From contig CP073041.1 of NCBI GenBank assembly GCA_025370055.1, forward strand, positions 4,030,001 to 4,094,000: DNA of 64,000 bases. The letters run 5' to 3'. The position numbers and the translations under genes are program-made. Of the stretch, positions 8,810-18,009 are shown piece by piece. The notes below the pieces were generated by a model. It was not told the DNA's origin. It saw only the letters and a list, made by a program, of their open reading frames with translations, and made no database searches. Source of the stretch: Woronichinia naegeliana WA131 (GTDB lineage Bacteria > Cyanobacteriota > Cyanobacteriia > Cyanobacteriales > Microcystaceae). Every line of letters starts with the position of its first letter. Within the stretch, counting starts at the first letter, position 1.

Positions 8810-9985
8810 TTATCGTACAGATGGATGTGAAGATTCTCTTGAATGATTTGGCTGCGATACTGTGCTGTGACCGAGTAGAGAGGAGATAGAACACCTTAAG
8901 ACTCTCGATAACATAAAGAATTTATTTAGCATCTCTAAATTGTTTCCACTTTCCCAATCCTCAATAATATTGGGATTAGCACCAATTGCAGCAGATAATT
9001 GCTCTGTTTCATAATAACCTTGTGTTTTAATAGTTTGAATTAAGTTTTTAAGATGCACTTTAAGTTTAGAAAGATCCACAACTAAATTTTCATTAACTAA
9101 ATTTTCATTTTCTAATCCAATATTTTTTGGATAAAGTTTCAAAAGAGATAAATAGAATTTTAATGACTCAAGTTCATACCCCTTTTCCCACTTTTCAATA
9201 TCTCGTCGATTTACTCCCACTGAGGCAGCAACGGCTTCTCGACTATATGTTAATTTTTTTCTAAGTGCCTCAATATTGACTATATTAACTGTAATAGGTA
9301 AATTTCTTCTATTCTCACAAATCCTCACTTCTTCCTGAATTTGTTCAAGTATTTTATCTTTATTTTCTAGGTATTCGATCGCTTCAAATAAAACCAAAGA
9401 ATATTCCAAAGCTTTTTTAGCATCGTTAAAAGCATCTAAATCAAATAATTTTTCCGCCAATTGTTCCCAGTAACGCGCCGCTAACTCCTTATTGTCAATC
9501 GCAATATACAAAACTTCACAGTCCTTTTGTAAGGCGATCGCTCTTTCATAATTGCCAAATTCAAGGGCAGTAGCAACTTCTTCTTGTTTATTTAAAGCCT
9601 CAGCAAAATGTTTCATATAGTTGGCATAATCTTTATCCCCTGTAAGCTCCAACTCCGCACTTGCTAAAACCGTTTGATTTTCCCAAACCTGTAAAACATA
9701 AACGCCCTCTGATAAATTCTCAGGAATCTCCAATTTTGTTATAAAACAAGGAGAGATTGTCGCTAAATTCAGAGAAACTTCTGTAGATTTAGAAGCCAAA
9801 AGCTGACCTTGCTCCGAATTAAGTTTTATTTCTAAATTCGCCTGATTGGGAGCATTCTCTTTTACATAAAGACGAATTGTTAACCCCTCCCCTGGCAAAA
9901 CCACAGGCGGCCAATAGTTCAAGACCACTCCTCGTATTTTCTTTTCTCTCATGCTTTCGGGTAAAACACTAATTGCCTGGGTCAT
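8810..9985 (-). CDS. Beta-sandwich / helical-repeat / double XRE-type HTH protein
   Basis: 391 aa with an unusual domain order. Residues 1-115 look like a beta-sandwich (many alternating strands, GEGLTIRLYVKE, YVLQVWEN). Residues 120-225 are helical and TPR-like. Two Cro/C1-type helix-turn-helix units follow: LRKKLTYSREAVAASVGVNR (about 238-257, followed by a WEKG) and a second, TEQLSAAIGANPNIIEDWES (about 332-351). Both have the typical xxxxW.xG end of XRE domains. The start codon overlaps the stop of the upstream hydrolase gene (ATGA, 9982-9985), so the two are translationally coupled. A regulatory or sensing role for the hydrolase is the simplest guess. The whole architecture is not one I can name. 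Confidence 0.7.
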   Translation of the reverse strand: MTQAISVLPESMREKKIRGVVLNYWPPVVLPGEGLTIRLYVKENAPNQANLEIKLNSEQGQLLASKSTEVSLNLATISPCFITKLEIPENLSEGVYVLQVWENQTVLASAELELTGDKDYANYMKHFAEALNKQEEVATALEFGNYERAIALQKDCEVLYIAIDNKELAARYWEQLAEKLFDLDAFNDAKKALEYSLVLFEAIEYLENKDKILEQIQEEVRICENRRNLPITVNIVNIEALRKKLTYSREAVAASVGVNRRDIEKWEKGYELESLKFYLSLLKLYPKNIGLENENLVNENLVVDLSKLKVHLKNLIQTIKTQGYYETEQLSAAIGANPNIIEDWESGNNLEMLNKFFMLSRVLRCSISSLLGHSTVSQPNHSRESSHPSVR

Positions 9986-11115
9986 AGCAGTTCTTTCCTA
10001 AATTCGGCCTTGATCATATCATACACCTTTTGATTTTGACATAATCCCATGTGATCCGTCGGCCCCTCTTTAATCAAATATAAACTATCATCATTGCTGT
10101 CGGCGATCGCACTAGCACAAGTTACTGTATCATCGCCAAAAACAGACAACTTAGGCTTGTCTTCACTTAGATCATAATTTGTGAGAGAATCAACCTTATA
10201 CAGCAAAGGAGTCGAATGTTGATCTGAGAAAAAACATCGATTTTTTAGCCTATTTAATGAACTAATACTTTGATCAAAATTGGCCAATTTCTGATGAACC
10301 TTAATCGCCGCGTCCACATATTTACGTTGATCTTCATGCCAAATATTCGGATCGAGACTGGCATAAAAATTACCGTGTTCATCATAAAGAGAATTAATCT
10401 CTTGAGACGGCAATAATTGATACAAAGAATAACAGGATTGTAAAGCCTTACTGAGATCGGCTCTGTGCTGAGGATTTTGTATAAATTGCCATCCTTGATC
10501 AAAAACTGGGTGCAAAATAGGATAACGTTTAAGTGCGTAATAAGCTTTCGCAGAACCTCGTACAGGGGTTGCTATTTGGAATAGCAGTTTTGTTTTTTCA
10601 GCCAGATCACGATTGTTAGGATTAGCCAACATTAAACGACTGACAATACCACCCATGCTGTGAGCAATTAGACAGTAAAGATAATTACCTTTCGGGTCTT
10701 TTTCTTGAATAAACTCTGCTAGTTTATTAGCTGTTATTTGATTGTCTGCCAACCAATTATAAGCAAAAGGGAAAAAATCATCTTCTGCTCTTAAACCGAT
10801 ATTGTTCCTACAAAATTGCATCAAAGCACCATATACTTCAACATTTTTGACGGGGAATTTAATTTTGTTAATAGGTCTTTGAGGTAATCTGATATTAGTA
10901 AAAGCAGAAATCACTTCTCCCGCCTGAATATCATTACGATCAATCGGATTAAGTTTATTTGGGCAGTTATGAAACAAGCTAATATTGACTCCAAAATTTT
11001 TACCCCATATTTCTTCCTGGTTTATCCTTCCAAAAGTATTCTTCTGCAACAACAGACTTGATCCCATAACCCCAGGAACAAAAAAGACAAGAATGGGCGG
11101 CTTTTCTACACTCAT
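9982..11115 (-). CDS. Alpha/beta hydrolase of LCAT/PGAP1-like type
   Basis: 377 aa serine hydrolase. The N-terminal VFFVPGVMGSSL (residues 10-21) is the oxyanion-hole strand of LCAT/PGAP1-type lipases, and AHSMGG (151-156) is the nucleophile elbow with Ser153. Candidate Asp and His are FGDD near 330 and TDHMG near 352. No signal peptide is visible, so it is probably cytosolic. It is the first gene of a two-gene operon and overlaps the XRE-type gene by four bases. Such lipases usually act on esters of lipids or acyl-sterols; here coupling with a DNA-binding/TPR protein suggests a guarded effector or a regulated lipase. The substrate cannot be read from the sequence. Confidence 0.78.
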   Translation of the reverse strand: MSVEKPPILVFFVPGVMGSSLLLQKNTFGRINQEEIWGKNFGVNISLFHNCPNKLNPIDRNDIQAGEVISAFTNIRLPQRPINKIKFPVKNVEVYGALMQFCRNNIGLRAEDDFFPFAYNWLADNQITANKLAEFIQEKDPKGNYLYCLIAHSMGGIVSRLMLANPNNRDLAEKTKLLFQIATPVRGSAKAYYALKRYPILHPVFDQGWQFIQNPQHRADLSKALQSCYSLYQLLPSQEINSLYDEHGNFYASLDPNIWHEDQRKYVDAAIKVHQKLANFDQSISSLNRLKNRCFFSDQHSTPLLYKVDSLTNYDLSEDKPKLSVFGDDTVTCASAIADSNDDSLYLIKEGPTDHMGLCQNQKVYDMIKAEFRKELL

Positions 11116-11329
11116 ATTGGACTAGCAAACTCCTCTTTTAGTTTGTCAATAAACACCACTGTAATGATAAAGCAAAAAGGCTTTTTCTTTAGTTAACAAT
11201 ATTCAACTCTAACTGTGTGATTCAATCGAGGATAATACTTTTAGGAAGACATTAAACTTAAAACCCTCTTTGCGTAGTCTTTTGAGAAATTTACTCAATG
11301 TAAAAATACTGCCCTAATCCCAAGGAGTG

Positions 11330-12211
11330 TCAATAGGTGCGATTTTTGCGTAAACGAGGATTGAGTAACTCGCTGACCCCTTCCCCAATAAAAGATAGGC
11401 CAACAACCATTGTGGTGAGGGCCAATCCAGGGAAAAAAGTTGTCCACCAAATGCCCGTGGAAAGATCGCCTAAAGCTTCTTTGAGATCGTGACCCCATTC
11501 CGGCCATTCTTCCGGTAAACCTAAGCCCAAAAAACCCAAGCCGCCCAAAATCAATATGGCATCTGCTGCGTTGAGGGTAAATAGAACGGGCACACTTTGA
11601 ATGACATTACCAAACAAATAACGGGACAATACCCTTGTGGGAGTTGCACCCATAGCTCTGGCAGCCTCGATAAAGAGTTCGGTTTTGACGCTGGTGGTAT
11701 GGTTTCTGACTAAGCGATAGTACTGGGGAATATAGGCAATGCTCACGGCGATCGCCACATTGAGAATACCGCGTCCTAAAATAAAAGCTAGGGTAATAGA
11801 TAACAACAGGCCAGGCAGGGTGTAGATCGTATCCATCAAAAAGAGTAAAAACTTATCAACTTTCCCCCCTAAATAACCACTGATTAAACCCAAGGGAACC
11901 CCAATAAACACGGATAAACTGGTGGCTAAAAGGACGACCTGTAAGGCAGCTTGACTCCCAAATAAGGTACGGGAGAAAACATCGTAACCCCGCACATTCG
12001 TCCCAAACCAATGGGAAAAACTAGGAGCCTCTAAAGGTAGGCTATTTAATAAATCGGTGGGATCGGGCAATAAACCGATCGCCTGTAATAGGGGAGATAA
12101 AAGAGCGATCGCCAAAAAACTACCGGTAATGATCAGCCCAAGCTGCATTAATCGTCGAGACAAACTGGGGCGGGTGGCCTTCATTAAGGGAATTTTTAGC
12201 GTTGTCATCAT
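11330..12211 (-). CDS. Peptide/nickel ABC transporter permease, DppC/OppC type
   Basis: 293 aa inner-membrane permease with about six hydrophobic helices. The N-terminal FGTNVRGYDVFSRTLFGSQ (about 70-88) is the DppC/OppC signature, and EAARAMGATPTRVLSRYLF (about 183-201) is the EAA loop that contacts the ATPase. The conserved C-terminal LGLGLPEEWPEWGHDLKEAL also fits. No partner permease, ATPase or binding protein is adjacent, so it is a scattered subunit as often seen in cyanobacteria. Start chosen at the MMTT pair. The 214 bp upstream of the 9982 operon side (11116-11329) holds no gene. Confidence 0.9.
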   Translation of the reverse strand: MMTTLKIPLMKATRPSLSRRLMQLGLIITGSFLAIALLSPLLQAIGLLPDPTDLLNSLPLEAPSFSHWFGTNVRGYDVFSRTLFGSQAALQVVLLATSLSVFIGVPLGLISGYLGGKVDKFLLFLMDTIYTLPGLLLSITLAFILGRGILNVAIAVSIAYIPQYYRLVRNHTTSVKTELFIEAARAMGATPTRVLSRYLFGNVIQSVPVLFTLNAADAILILGGLGFLGLGLPEEWPEWGHDLKEALGDLSTGIWWTTFFPGLALTTMVVGLSFIGEGVSELLNPRLRKNRTY

Positions 12212-12261
12212 CTCAACGGGTTTAGAGCTAGGGTTAATTTTGAGCGTTTAAGCAATGATAT

Positions 12262-12528
12262 CTATTCCACCACAATATGCCATTCGTGTAATTCGTACTC
12301 TACACAAGCATTCTCCACCAGAGGATCTTTGGCCACGATCGCCTGGGCTTGACTGAGAGAATCGGCCCAAAACAGGAGCATTCCGCCGCCAAAATCTCCC
12401 CAATACCCTGTTTTTGCCTGATGTCCTTGGTCAATGAGCATCTGAACGTAGGCCCGATGAGCCGGTACAAATTGATCAAAAACACTTTTTTCAACAATAC
12501 CCCGTTCAATTTTGACAAACCAAGACAT
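12262..12528 (-). CDS. YCII-related protein
   Basis: 88 aa with the ATG at 12528 (MSWFVKIERG); a TTG at 12543 would add five residues, but the sequence there is a HIP1 box. The fold features match the YCII family: an N-terminal strand, the conserved His of VPAHRAYV (about residue 25), GGGMLLFWADS, and KDPLVENACVEYEL with the typical DP before the last strand. YCII proteins are small ferredoxin-like dimers, some of which are enzymes or detoxifying proteins; the role of this one is unknown. It is divergent from queG with 89 bp between. Confidence 0.85.
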   Translation of the reverse strand: MSWFVKIERGIVEKSVFDQFVPAHRAYVQMLIDQGHQAKTGYWGDFGGGMLLFWADSLSQAQAIVAKDPLVENACVEYELHEWHIVVE

Positions 12529-12617
12529 GGCGATCGCCTGCAATCTTTATCATTAGAATTAATCAGCAATAGTTTACACTGATTTTTCTTCAATTTTTCT
12601 TCAACAAACGGCATCCG

Positions 12618-13571
12618 ATGGACAGCACAGGGCAGATCACTGGAAAAATCACCGCAGAACAGATCAAAGCGAAGGCAAAGGAAATAGGGTTTCATCTCGT
12701 CGGTATCGCGCCGGTAGAAGCTGAAAATGCTGATCATGCTCAAGCTTATTTAAAAAACTGGTTAGATCAAGGTTATCAAGCCCAGATGCAGTGGATGGCG
12801 AATCCAAAACGTTTTGATATTCGTGCCTGTCTGCCCGATGTCCAATCGGTCATTGCTGTTGCCCTCAACTATTACACCCCCCATCAACGCCCCGATGGTC
12901 TGGAATATGCCAAAATTTCCCGCTATGGTTGGGGACGGGATTATCACAAGGTTATGGAACGTCGTTTAAAGGCTCTTAGTCTGTGGTTAACGAGTCAGCA
13001 TCCCGATATTAAAACTCGCCACTACGTCGATACTGGCCCCATTCAAGACAAGGTGTGGGCCCAACGGGCTGGCTTAGGTTGGATCGGCAAAAATGGCAAT
13101 TTAATTACTCGTGACTATGGCAGTTGGGTGTTTCTGGGGGAAATTCTAACCAATTTACCCCTAGACGGCGATCGCCCCCATAGCGAACATTGTGGAACCT
13201 GCCGCCGATGCTTAGAAGCCTGTCCAACCAAGGCCATTCCCCATCCCTTTGTGGTGGATGCTAATCGTTGTATTGCCTATCATACCATTGAAAATCGAGC
13301 CGAAGATCTACCACCAGAGATTAAACCCCATTTAAACGGTTGGGTTGCGGGCTGTGATATTTGTCAAGAGGTTTGTCCCTGGAATCAACGCTTTGCCCAG
13401 GAGACTAATATTCCAGACTTTCATCCCTATGCGGGTAATGTGGCCCCAAAACTAGCAGAATTAGCCGAGATTACCGAGGAAAAATGGCAAGAACAATTTC
13501 CGTCCTCAGCATTACGAAGAATAAAGCCCGCTATGTTACGACGCAACGCTCGTGCTAATCTAGAATCATAA
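12618..13571 (+). CDS. queG: Epoxyqueuosine reductase
   Basis: 317 aa, the usual length. QueG reduces epoxyqueuosine to queuosine in tRNA, using cobalamin and two [4Fe-4S] clusters. The sequence shows the first cluster CGTCRRCLEACP (Cys192, 195, 198, 202), Cys218 in DANRCIAYHTIENR, the second cluster CDICQEVCPW (Cys246, 249, 253), and the likely catalytic Asp138 in HYVDTGP. N-terminal GFHLVGIAPVE and the GLGWIGKNGNLI motif are family hallmarks. A cytosolic tRNA-modifying enzyme; single gene, no linked que genes. Confidence 0.95.
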   Translation: MDSTGQITGKITAEQIKAKAKEIGFHLVGIAPVEAENADHAQAYLKNWLDQGYQAQMQWMANPKRFDIRACLPDVQSVIAVALNYYTPHQRPDGLEYAKISRYGWGRDYHKVMERRLKALSLWLTSQHPDIKTRHYVDTGPIQDKVWAQRAGLGWIGKNGNLITRDYGSWVFLGEILTNLPLDGDRPHSEHCGTCRRCLEACPTKAIPHPFVVDANRCIAYHTIENRAEDLPPEIKPHLNGWVAGCDICQEVCPWNQRFAQETNIPDFHPYAGNVAPKLAELAEITEEKWQEQFPSSALRRIKPAMLRRNARANLES

Positions 13572-13706
13572 AAGTATTTTCGTAAAGTTCTATATATAAA
13601 TTCCAAGCACATAAGACATTAGTTTCTAGCACTAGAGTCTGTCACGTCTGCATCGTTCAATTTTTAGTATGAGCTGTCCCTAGATTTTAAATAAACGCTA
13701 AACCGA

Positions 13707-14345
13707 ATGGTTATTAAAGCAGTCCTCTTTGATTTTGATGGCACGATCGCCGATACCCATGACGCTTTCTTGGAAATTGTCAATGATTTAGCTGATGAAT
13801 TTGGCTATCCTCAAGTTGATCAGGTTCAGCTAGAAAGACTGAAAAATTTAAGTTCTATAGATATCATTCGATATTCAGAAATTCCCTCTTTAAAGATTCC
13901 CTTTATTATTAAACGGGTTAAAAAAGAACTGAGTAAAAAAATTTCTACTCTCAAGCCCTACTATGCCATTGATAAGGCCCTATTAGCTCTCCATGAAAAT
14001 GATTACTTAATTGGTATTGTCACCTCTAACTTAAAAGAAAATGTGATCACTTTTCTCAAGAATAATGATTTAGATACGCTTTTTAGTTTTATTCATTCCG
14101 GCACGACCCTATTTGGCAAAAACAAAATGATCAATGCAGTACTTAAGGAGCATAAACTGCGTTGCGATGAAGTTATTTATGTTGGAGATGAAACCAGAGA
14201 TATCCATGCAGCCCAAAAAAGTAATATTTTGATGATTTCTGTAGGCTGGGGATTTAATTCACCGACCATATTGGCAAAGCATAAACCCGATTTTTTGGTC
14301 TATCATCCGATAGAACTGGTCAAGATTATAGAGGAATTAAGCTAA
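13707..14345 (+). CDS. HAD-superfamily phosphatase (phosphoglycolate phosphatase-like)
   Basis: 212 aa. Motif I is FDFDGTIADT with nucleophile Asp9 and acid Asp11; motif II is the Thr of GIVTSN; motif III Lys lies in FGKNKM; motif IV is YVGDETRDI. The helical cap between motifs I and II and the sequence following resemble small Gph/PpaX-type phosphatases, which may act on 2-phosphoglycolate from photorespiration or other small phosphates. The exact substrate is not determined by sequence. Monocistronic, 135 bp after queG. Confidence 0.88.
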   Translation: MVIKAVLFDFDGTIADTHDAFLEIVNDLADEFGYPQVDQVQLERLKNLSSIDIIRYSEIPSLKIPFIIKRVKKELSKKISTLKPYYAIDKALLALHENDYLIGIVTSNLKENVITFLKNNDLDTLFSFIHSGTTLFGKNKMINAVLKEHKLRCDEVIYVGDETRDIHAAQKSNILMISVGWGFNSPTILAKHKPDFLVYHPIELVKIIEELS

Positions 14346-14508
14346 TTTTTTCATAAAATGCGATCATTTTTGAGTGGTGCGATCGCCGTTCTGATTCCAT
14401 TTTTATAAAATGCGATCGCCGTTTGAAAAAGTATGATTTTAAATAGAAGCAGTGCTAATATTAGTAAATAAATCGTTGGGAACTTTAATGGGCGATCGCA
14501 CTGATAGT

Positions 14509-14622
14509 TTAGTAAAGTAAACTAAGGTTAGAAGTATCAGGATAAAGCAATATTAATTGTGTAGCCGTCTGAGAGCGAATCATTTCCTCCAGCGTGAAAT
14601 GTTCACTTAAATAAGTTGTCAT
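14509..14622 (-). pseudogene. Peptidase M15-type gene stump
   Basis: A 37-codon frame starts at ATG 14622 behind a strong ribosome site (AAAGGACGAG) and reads MTTYLSEHFTLEEMIRSQTA, the N-terminus of cyanobacterial/phage Peptidase_M15_3 (zinc DD-carboxypeptidase-like) proteins. It then runs into unrelated residues and a stop. Only the first ~20 codons of the family are left, so this is a truncated gene that kept its translation start. The rest of the 14346-14884 gap holds HIP1 boxes and a repeated ATAAAATGCGATC string (14356 and 14406), but no other gene. Confidence 0.6.
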
Positions 14623-14884
14623 TTTTCTCGTCCTTTTTTATCAGTATTATCCTTTTGTCAATCAGGATAATTCCCAATAATTAGAAAAACAATAGGGAAA
14701 ACGATGGAAATCTTGATGCAATCAATTAAACCGAATGCGTATTCAAGAGGAAAAAATCTGTTTATGTCAGGCGATCGCTCTCAAAAAGCGGAAAAAGTCT
14801 GATTGTTCTCCAAAACACTTCATTGATTTGTTAGGATTGGTGAATCTTTATACTATCCCTAGTCAGCCAACCTCACCTCTATTC

Positions 14885-17596
14885 ATGCTTCAAACCAAGT
14901 TCTATTATGAATATCAAGTCGGAGGAAGTCTTGAAAATGATGCACCTAGTTATGTAACGCGATCAGCCGATGCAACCTTTTATCGCGCTCTAAAGGCGGG
15001 TCAGTTATGTTATGTACTTAATTCCCGTCAGATGGGCAAATCTAGCTTACGGGTGCGAATTATGGAAAAACTACAGGCTGAAGGGACGGTTTGTGCCTTT
15101 ATTGACTTAACAGGTATCGGCAAACAGGATTTAACAGCAGAAAAATGGTACGCAGGAATTGTCCAATCGCTAGTGAGTAGTTGTCAACTGGCTCCGAAAA
15201 TTCAATGGCGAACCTGGTGGCGGGAACGACAAGATTTATTATCTCCTGTGCAACGTTTAAGTCTTTTTCTTGAAGAAATTTTATTGGTTGAAATTGAGCA
15301 AAATATTGTCATTTTTATTGATGAAGTTGATCGTGTGTTGAGTCAAAACTTTTCTCTAGATGACTTTTTTGGTTTAATTCGCCATTGTGTAGAGCAACGT
15401 CATCAAAATGCTAAGTATCGGCGACTAACCTTTGCGCTGTTGGGAGTTGCAACCCCCCATACTTTAATTCAAGATCATAGCCAAACACCTTTTAATATTG
15501 GTAAAGCGATCACCTTGGAGGGGTTTACTTTGACAGAAGCAAAGCCACTCATGGAGGGATTAAAGGGAAAAGTGAAGCATCCTGAAGTCATTATTCAAGA
15601 AATATTAAACTGGACAGGGGGACAACCATTTCTGACTCAAAAACTTTGTAAACTAGTTATTCAAGAGATTGAGCATAAAAATTTTTTTGAGCAAATTTCC
15701 CCTAATTCTCCATTAAAAGGGAGAGAAATTATTGAGCAGATTGTCAAACTTCATCTCGTAGAAAATTGGGAGGCTAATGATGAGCCTGAACATTTACGCA
15801 CGATTCGCGATCGCCTCTTAAAAAATGGGCAACGAACAGTTCGTTTATTAGGATTATATCAACAAATTTTAGAACAAGGAGAAATTATTAGCGATTATAG
15901 TGCTGATCAAAGGGAATTACAACTTTCTGGTTTAGTCGTAGCGCAACAGGGAAAACTTAGAGTTTATAATCGTATTTATGAACAAGTATTTAATCAAAAT
16001 TGGCTGAACAAGCAGTTAAATGAATTACGTCCCTATGCAACGGCAATCAATAGGTGGTTAGCTTCTAATTGTCAAGATGAAACGACTCTTTTAAGGGGAA
16101 AAGCTTTACAAGAAGCTCTGACCTGGTCTTTAGGTAAGAATTTAAGTGATTTGGATTATCAATATTTAGTTGCAAGTCAAGATTTAGCTAAAAAAGTAGC
16201 AGAATCAGCCTTAGATGTACTGGAAGAAGCAAGTCATCTTTTGGCATCTGCTAGACAAACAGCCAAACAGGAAATTCTTAAACAGTGCATTAGTTGGCAT
16301 TGGATTCCCAAAGTCATATTAGTAGTAACGACACCCATTTTGCTCTTGCGTTTTAGTGGACTATTACAGAATTTAGAATGGAATTTACTAGATCAATTTT
16401 TTCGTTTACGGTCATTAGAATCACCCGATAAGCGCATTACATTAGTGATGATTGATGAGTCAGATCTGAAGAAAATTGGTCAATGGCCGATTCCTGATCA
16501 ACTCTTAGCTCAAGCGATTACCCATATTAAAAAACAGCAACCGAAGGTAATTGGTTTAGATATTTATCGCAATCTTCCCGTTGAACCAGGACATCATAAT
16601 TTAGAAAATTTATTTCGATCTACTCCCAACTTATTTGGTATTGAAAAGTTGGTAGAGCCTAAAGTTTCACCCTCCATCATTCTTCAAAAACGCGATCAAA
16701 TTGGTTTTAGCGATCAAGTTTTAGATAGTGATGGTCGAATCCGCCGTGCCCTATTATCAATAGGTTTATCTAATCAAAAAATAAGTTATAGTTTTGCAGT
16801 TAAGTTGTCTCTATACTATCTGAAGAATCAAGGCATAGAATTAGAGGATTTAGATAATGAAAGGGTTAGATTAGGTAAGGGAATTTTTAAGCGTTTTCGC
16901 GATCATGACGGGGGCTATATTGGCGCAGATTCAGGTGGTTATCAAATTTTAATCAATTTTCGAGGCTCTGAGGAAAATTTTACAACGATTCCCTTTAACA
17001 AGGTTTTAAATAATCAAATTTCTCCCCAGGATTATCGCGATCGCCTAATCATTATTGGGACAAGAGCAGAGAGTCTCAACGATCAATTTTTTACACCCTA
17101 TAGTGGGGATTTATTCGGTTCTCCTCAGCGAATGTCTGGCGTAACTTTACACGCTAATATTGTCAGTCAGCTATTAAGTTCAGCTCTAGATGGACGCTCT
17201 TTATTACAAAGTTGGCCTGAATGGCTAGAATGGTTATGGATTTTGACTTGGGCGGGAGTGGGAATTGTGATTAGTTGGGGAGGTTCTTCTTCCTCTGTCA
17301 TGATTTTTCGTATTCTGGCGGCTGGAAGTGGACTTTTGGGGATTTGTTTTGTTGCTTTTTTATGGGGTTGGTGGTTGCCAATTGTGCCTTCGGGTTTTGC
17401 GCTGGTGGGAAATGCCGTAACTTTATTAATTGTTAGAAATCGGGAGCGCGATCGCTGTTTATTGCAGTTAACTTTGACTAAACTTTTGGCAACTCAGCAA
17501 AATAATCCCACCGTGGGACGCATCGCGATCGCCTATCTTAAGCAATCGGAAACGAAGGAGAATCAAGCTTTAATTGAAAAGAAATGTAATTTTTAG
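14885..17596 (+). CDS. AAA_35-type ATPase fused to a membrane CHASE2 sensor domain
   Basis: 903 aa from ATG 14885 (MLQTKFYYEYQVGGSL); an ATG at 14735 would add 50 poorly conserved residues. Residues 20-330 are the cyanobacterial AAA-like domain: YVTRSADATFYRALKAG, Walker A NSRQMGKSS (46-54) and Walker B IVIFIDEVD (141-149). A helical winged region (to about 465) leads to a TM helix (about 478-497), then an extracytoplasmic CHASE2 domain (about 500-790: LVMIDESDLKKIGQWP, VIGLDIYR, DYRDRLIIIGT), then two to three TM helices and a short basic tail. CHASE2 normally senses an unknown signal and feeds kinases or cyclases; here the output seems to be the N-terminal ATPase. The fusion is widespread in cyanobacteria, with no established function. 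Confidence 0.88.
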   Translation: MLQTKFYYEYQVGGSLENDAPSYVTRSADATFYRALKAGQLCYVLNSRQMGKSSLRVRIMEKLQAEGTVCAFIDLTGIGKQDLTAEKWYAGIVQSLVSSCQLAPKIQWRTWWRERQDLLSPVQRLSLFLEEILLVEIEQNIVIFIDEVDRVLSQNFSLDDFFGLIRHCVEQRHQNAKYRRLTFALLGVATPHTLIQDHSQTPFNIGKAITLEGFTLTEAKPLMEGLKGKVKHPEVIIQEILNWTGGQPFLTQKLCKLVIQEIEHKNFFEQISPNSPLKGREIIEQIVKLHLVENWEANDEPEHLRTIRDRLLKNGQRTVRLLGLYQQILEQGEIISDYSADQRELQLSGLVVAQQGKLRVYNRIYEQVFNQNWLNKQLNELRPYATAINRWLASNCQDETTLLRGKALQEALTWSLGKNLSDLDYQYLVASQDLAKKVAESALDVLEEASHLLASARQTAKQEILKQCISWHWIPKVILVVTTPILLLRFSGLLQNLEWNLLDQFFRLRSLESPDKRITLVMIDESDLKKIGQWPIPDQLLAQAITHIKKQQPKVIGLDIYRNLPVEPGHHNLENLFRSTPNLFGIEKLVEPKVSPSIILQKRDQIGFSDQVLDSDGRIRRALLSIGLSNQKISYSFAVKLSLYYLKNQGIELEDLDNERVRLGKGIFKRFRDHDGGYIGADSGGYQILINFRGSEENFTTIPFNKVLNNQISPQDYRDRLIIIGTRAESLNDQFFTPYSGDLFGSPQRMSGVTLHANIVSQLLSSALDGRSLLQSWPEWLEWLWILTWAGVGIVISWGGSSSSVMIFRILAAGSGLLGICFVAFLWGWWLPIVPSGFALVGNAVTLLIVRNRERDRCLLQLTLTKLLATQQNNPTVGRIAIAYLKQSETKENQALIEKKCNF

Positions 17597-17640
17597 CCCC
17601 AAAAAAGCGATCGCCTTCTCACAAAATCGTCCTAAACCGC

Positions 17641-17667
17641 GTGCGCGAAGCGTGCCTTTGGCATCGC
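17641..17667. repeat. Short palindromic repeat of cyanobacterial type
   Basis: The string GTGCGCGAAGCGTGCC followed by TTTGGCATCGC is the kind of interspersed palindromic repeat seen many times in cyanobacterial genomes (the GCGCGAAGCGTGCC core folds back on itself). It sits 45 bp after the AAA/CHASE2 stop. Apart from this and a weak reading frame at 17702, the 17597-18009 interval has nothing I can name. Confidence 0.5.
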
Positions 17668-17701
17668 CCCAAAAATACGTTACGGAAGACAGTGATTACA
17701 C

Positions 17702-17917
17702 TTGGTAATAGGGATAAAACGAGCTTTTACTGTAAGGATCCAGGCAGCAGATTCAAATGGTAACATAAAATACAGACATTATCTCGCTTTTATACAGTCA
17801 AGAGAGATTTCGCTGATTTCTGACGTTTTTCGTACTTACTCCTCGAATCTTAGCCGCTTGGAGAGTCAGCAACCGGCCAACAAACTTGATCAATCACTAA
17901 ATAGAGCATTACGCTGA
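17702..17917 (+). CDS. Small open frame, doubtful
   Basis: 71-codon frame with a non-ATG (GTG-like) start region and no recognised domain. The sequence has a basic N-terminal third and ends LNRALR. There is no clear ribosome site and no paralogue in the window. It may be a short decayed gene or chance. Kept only because no other gene covers this stretch. Confidence 0.2.
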   Translation: MVIGIKRAFTVRIQAADSNGNIKYRHYLAFIQSREISLISDVFRTYSSNLSRLESQQPANKLDQSLNRALR

Positions 17918-18009
17918 TTCCACATATTGAAACAAAACCCCTTGACCGTAAGCACTTCAAGACTTTCGTATCTTGGACTACATTCTGAGTTTGGAATTGC
18001 TGATGTCTG

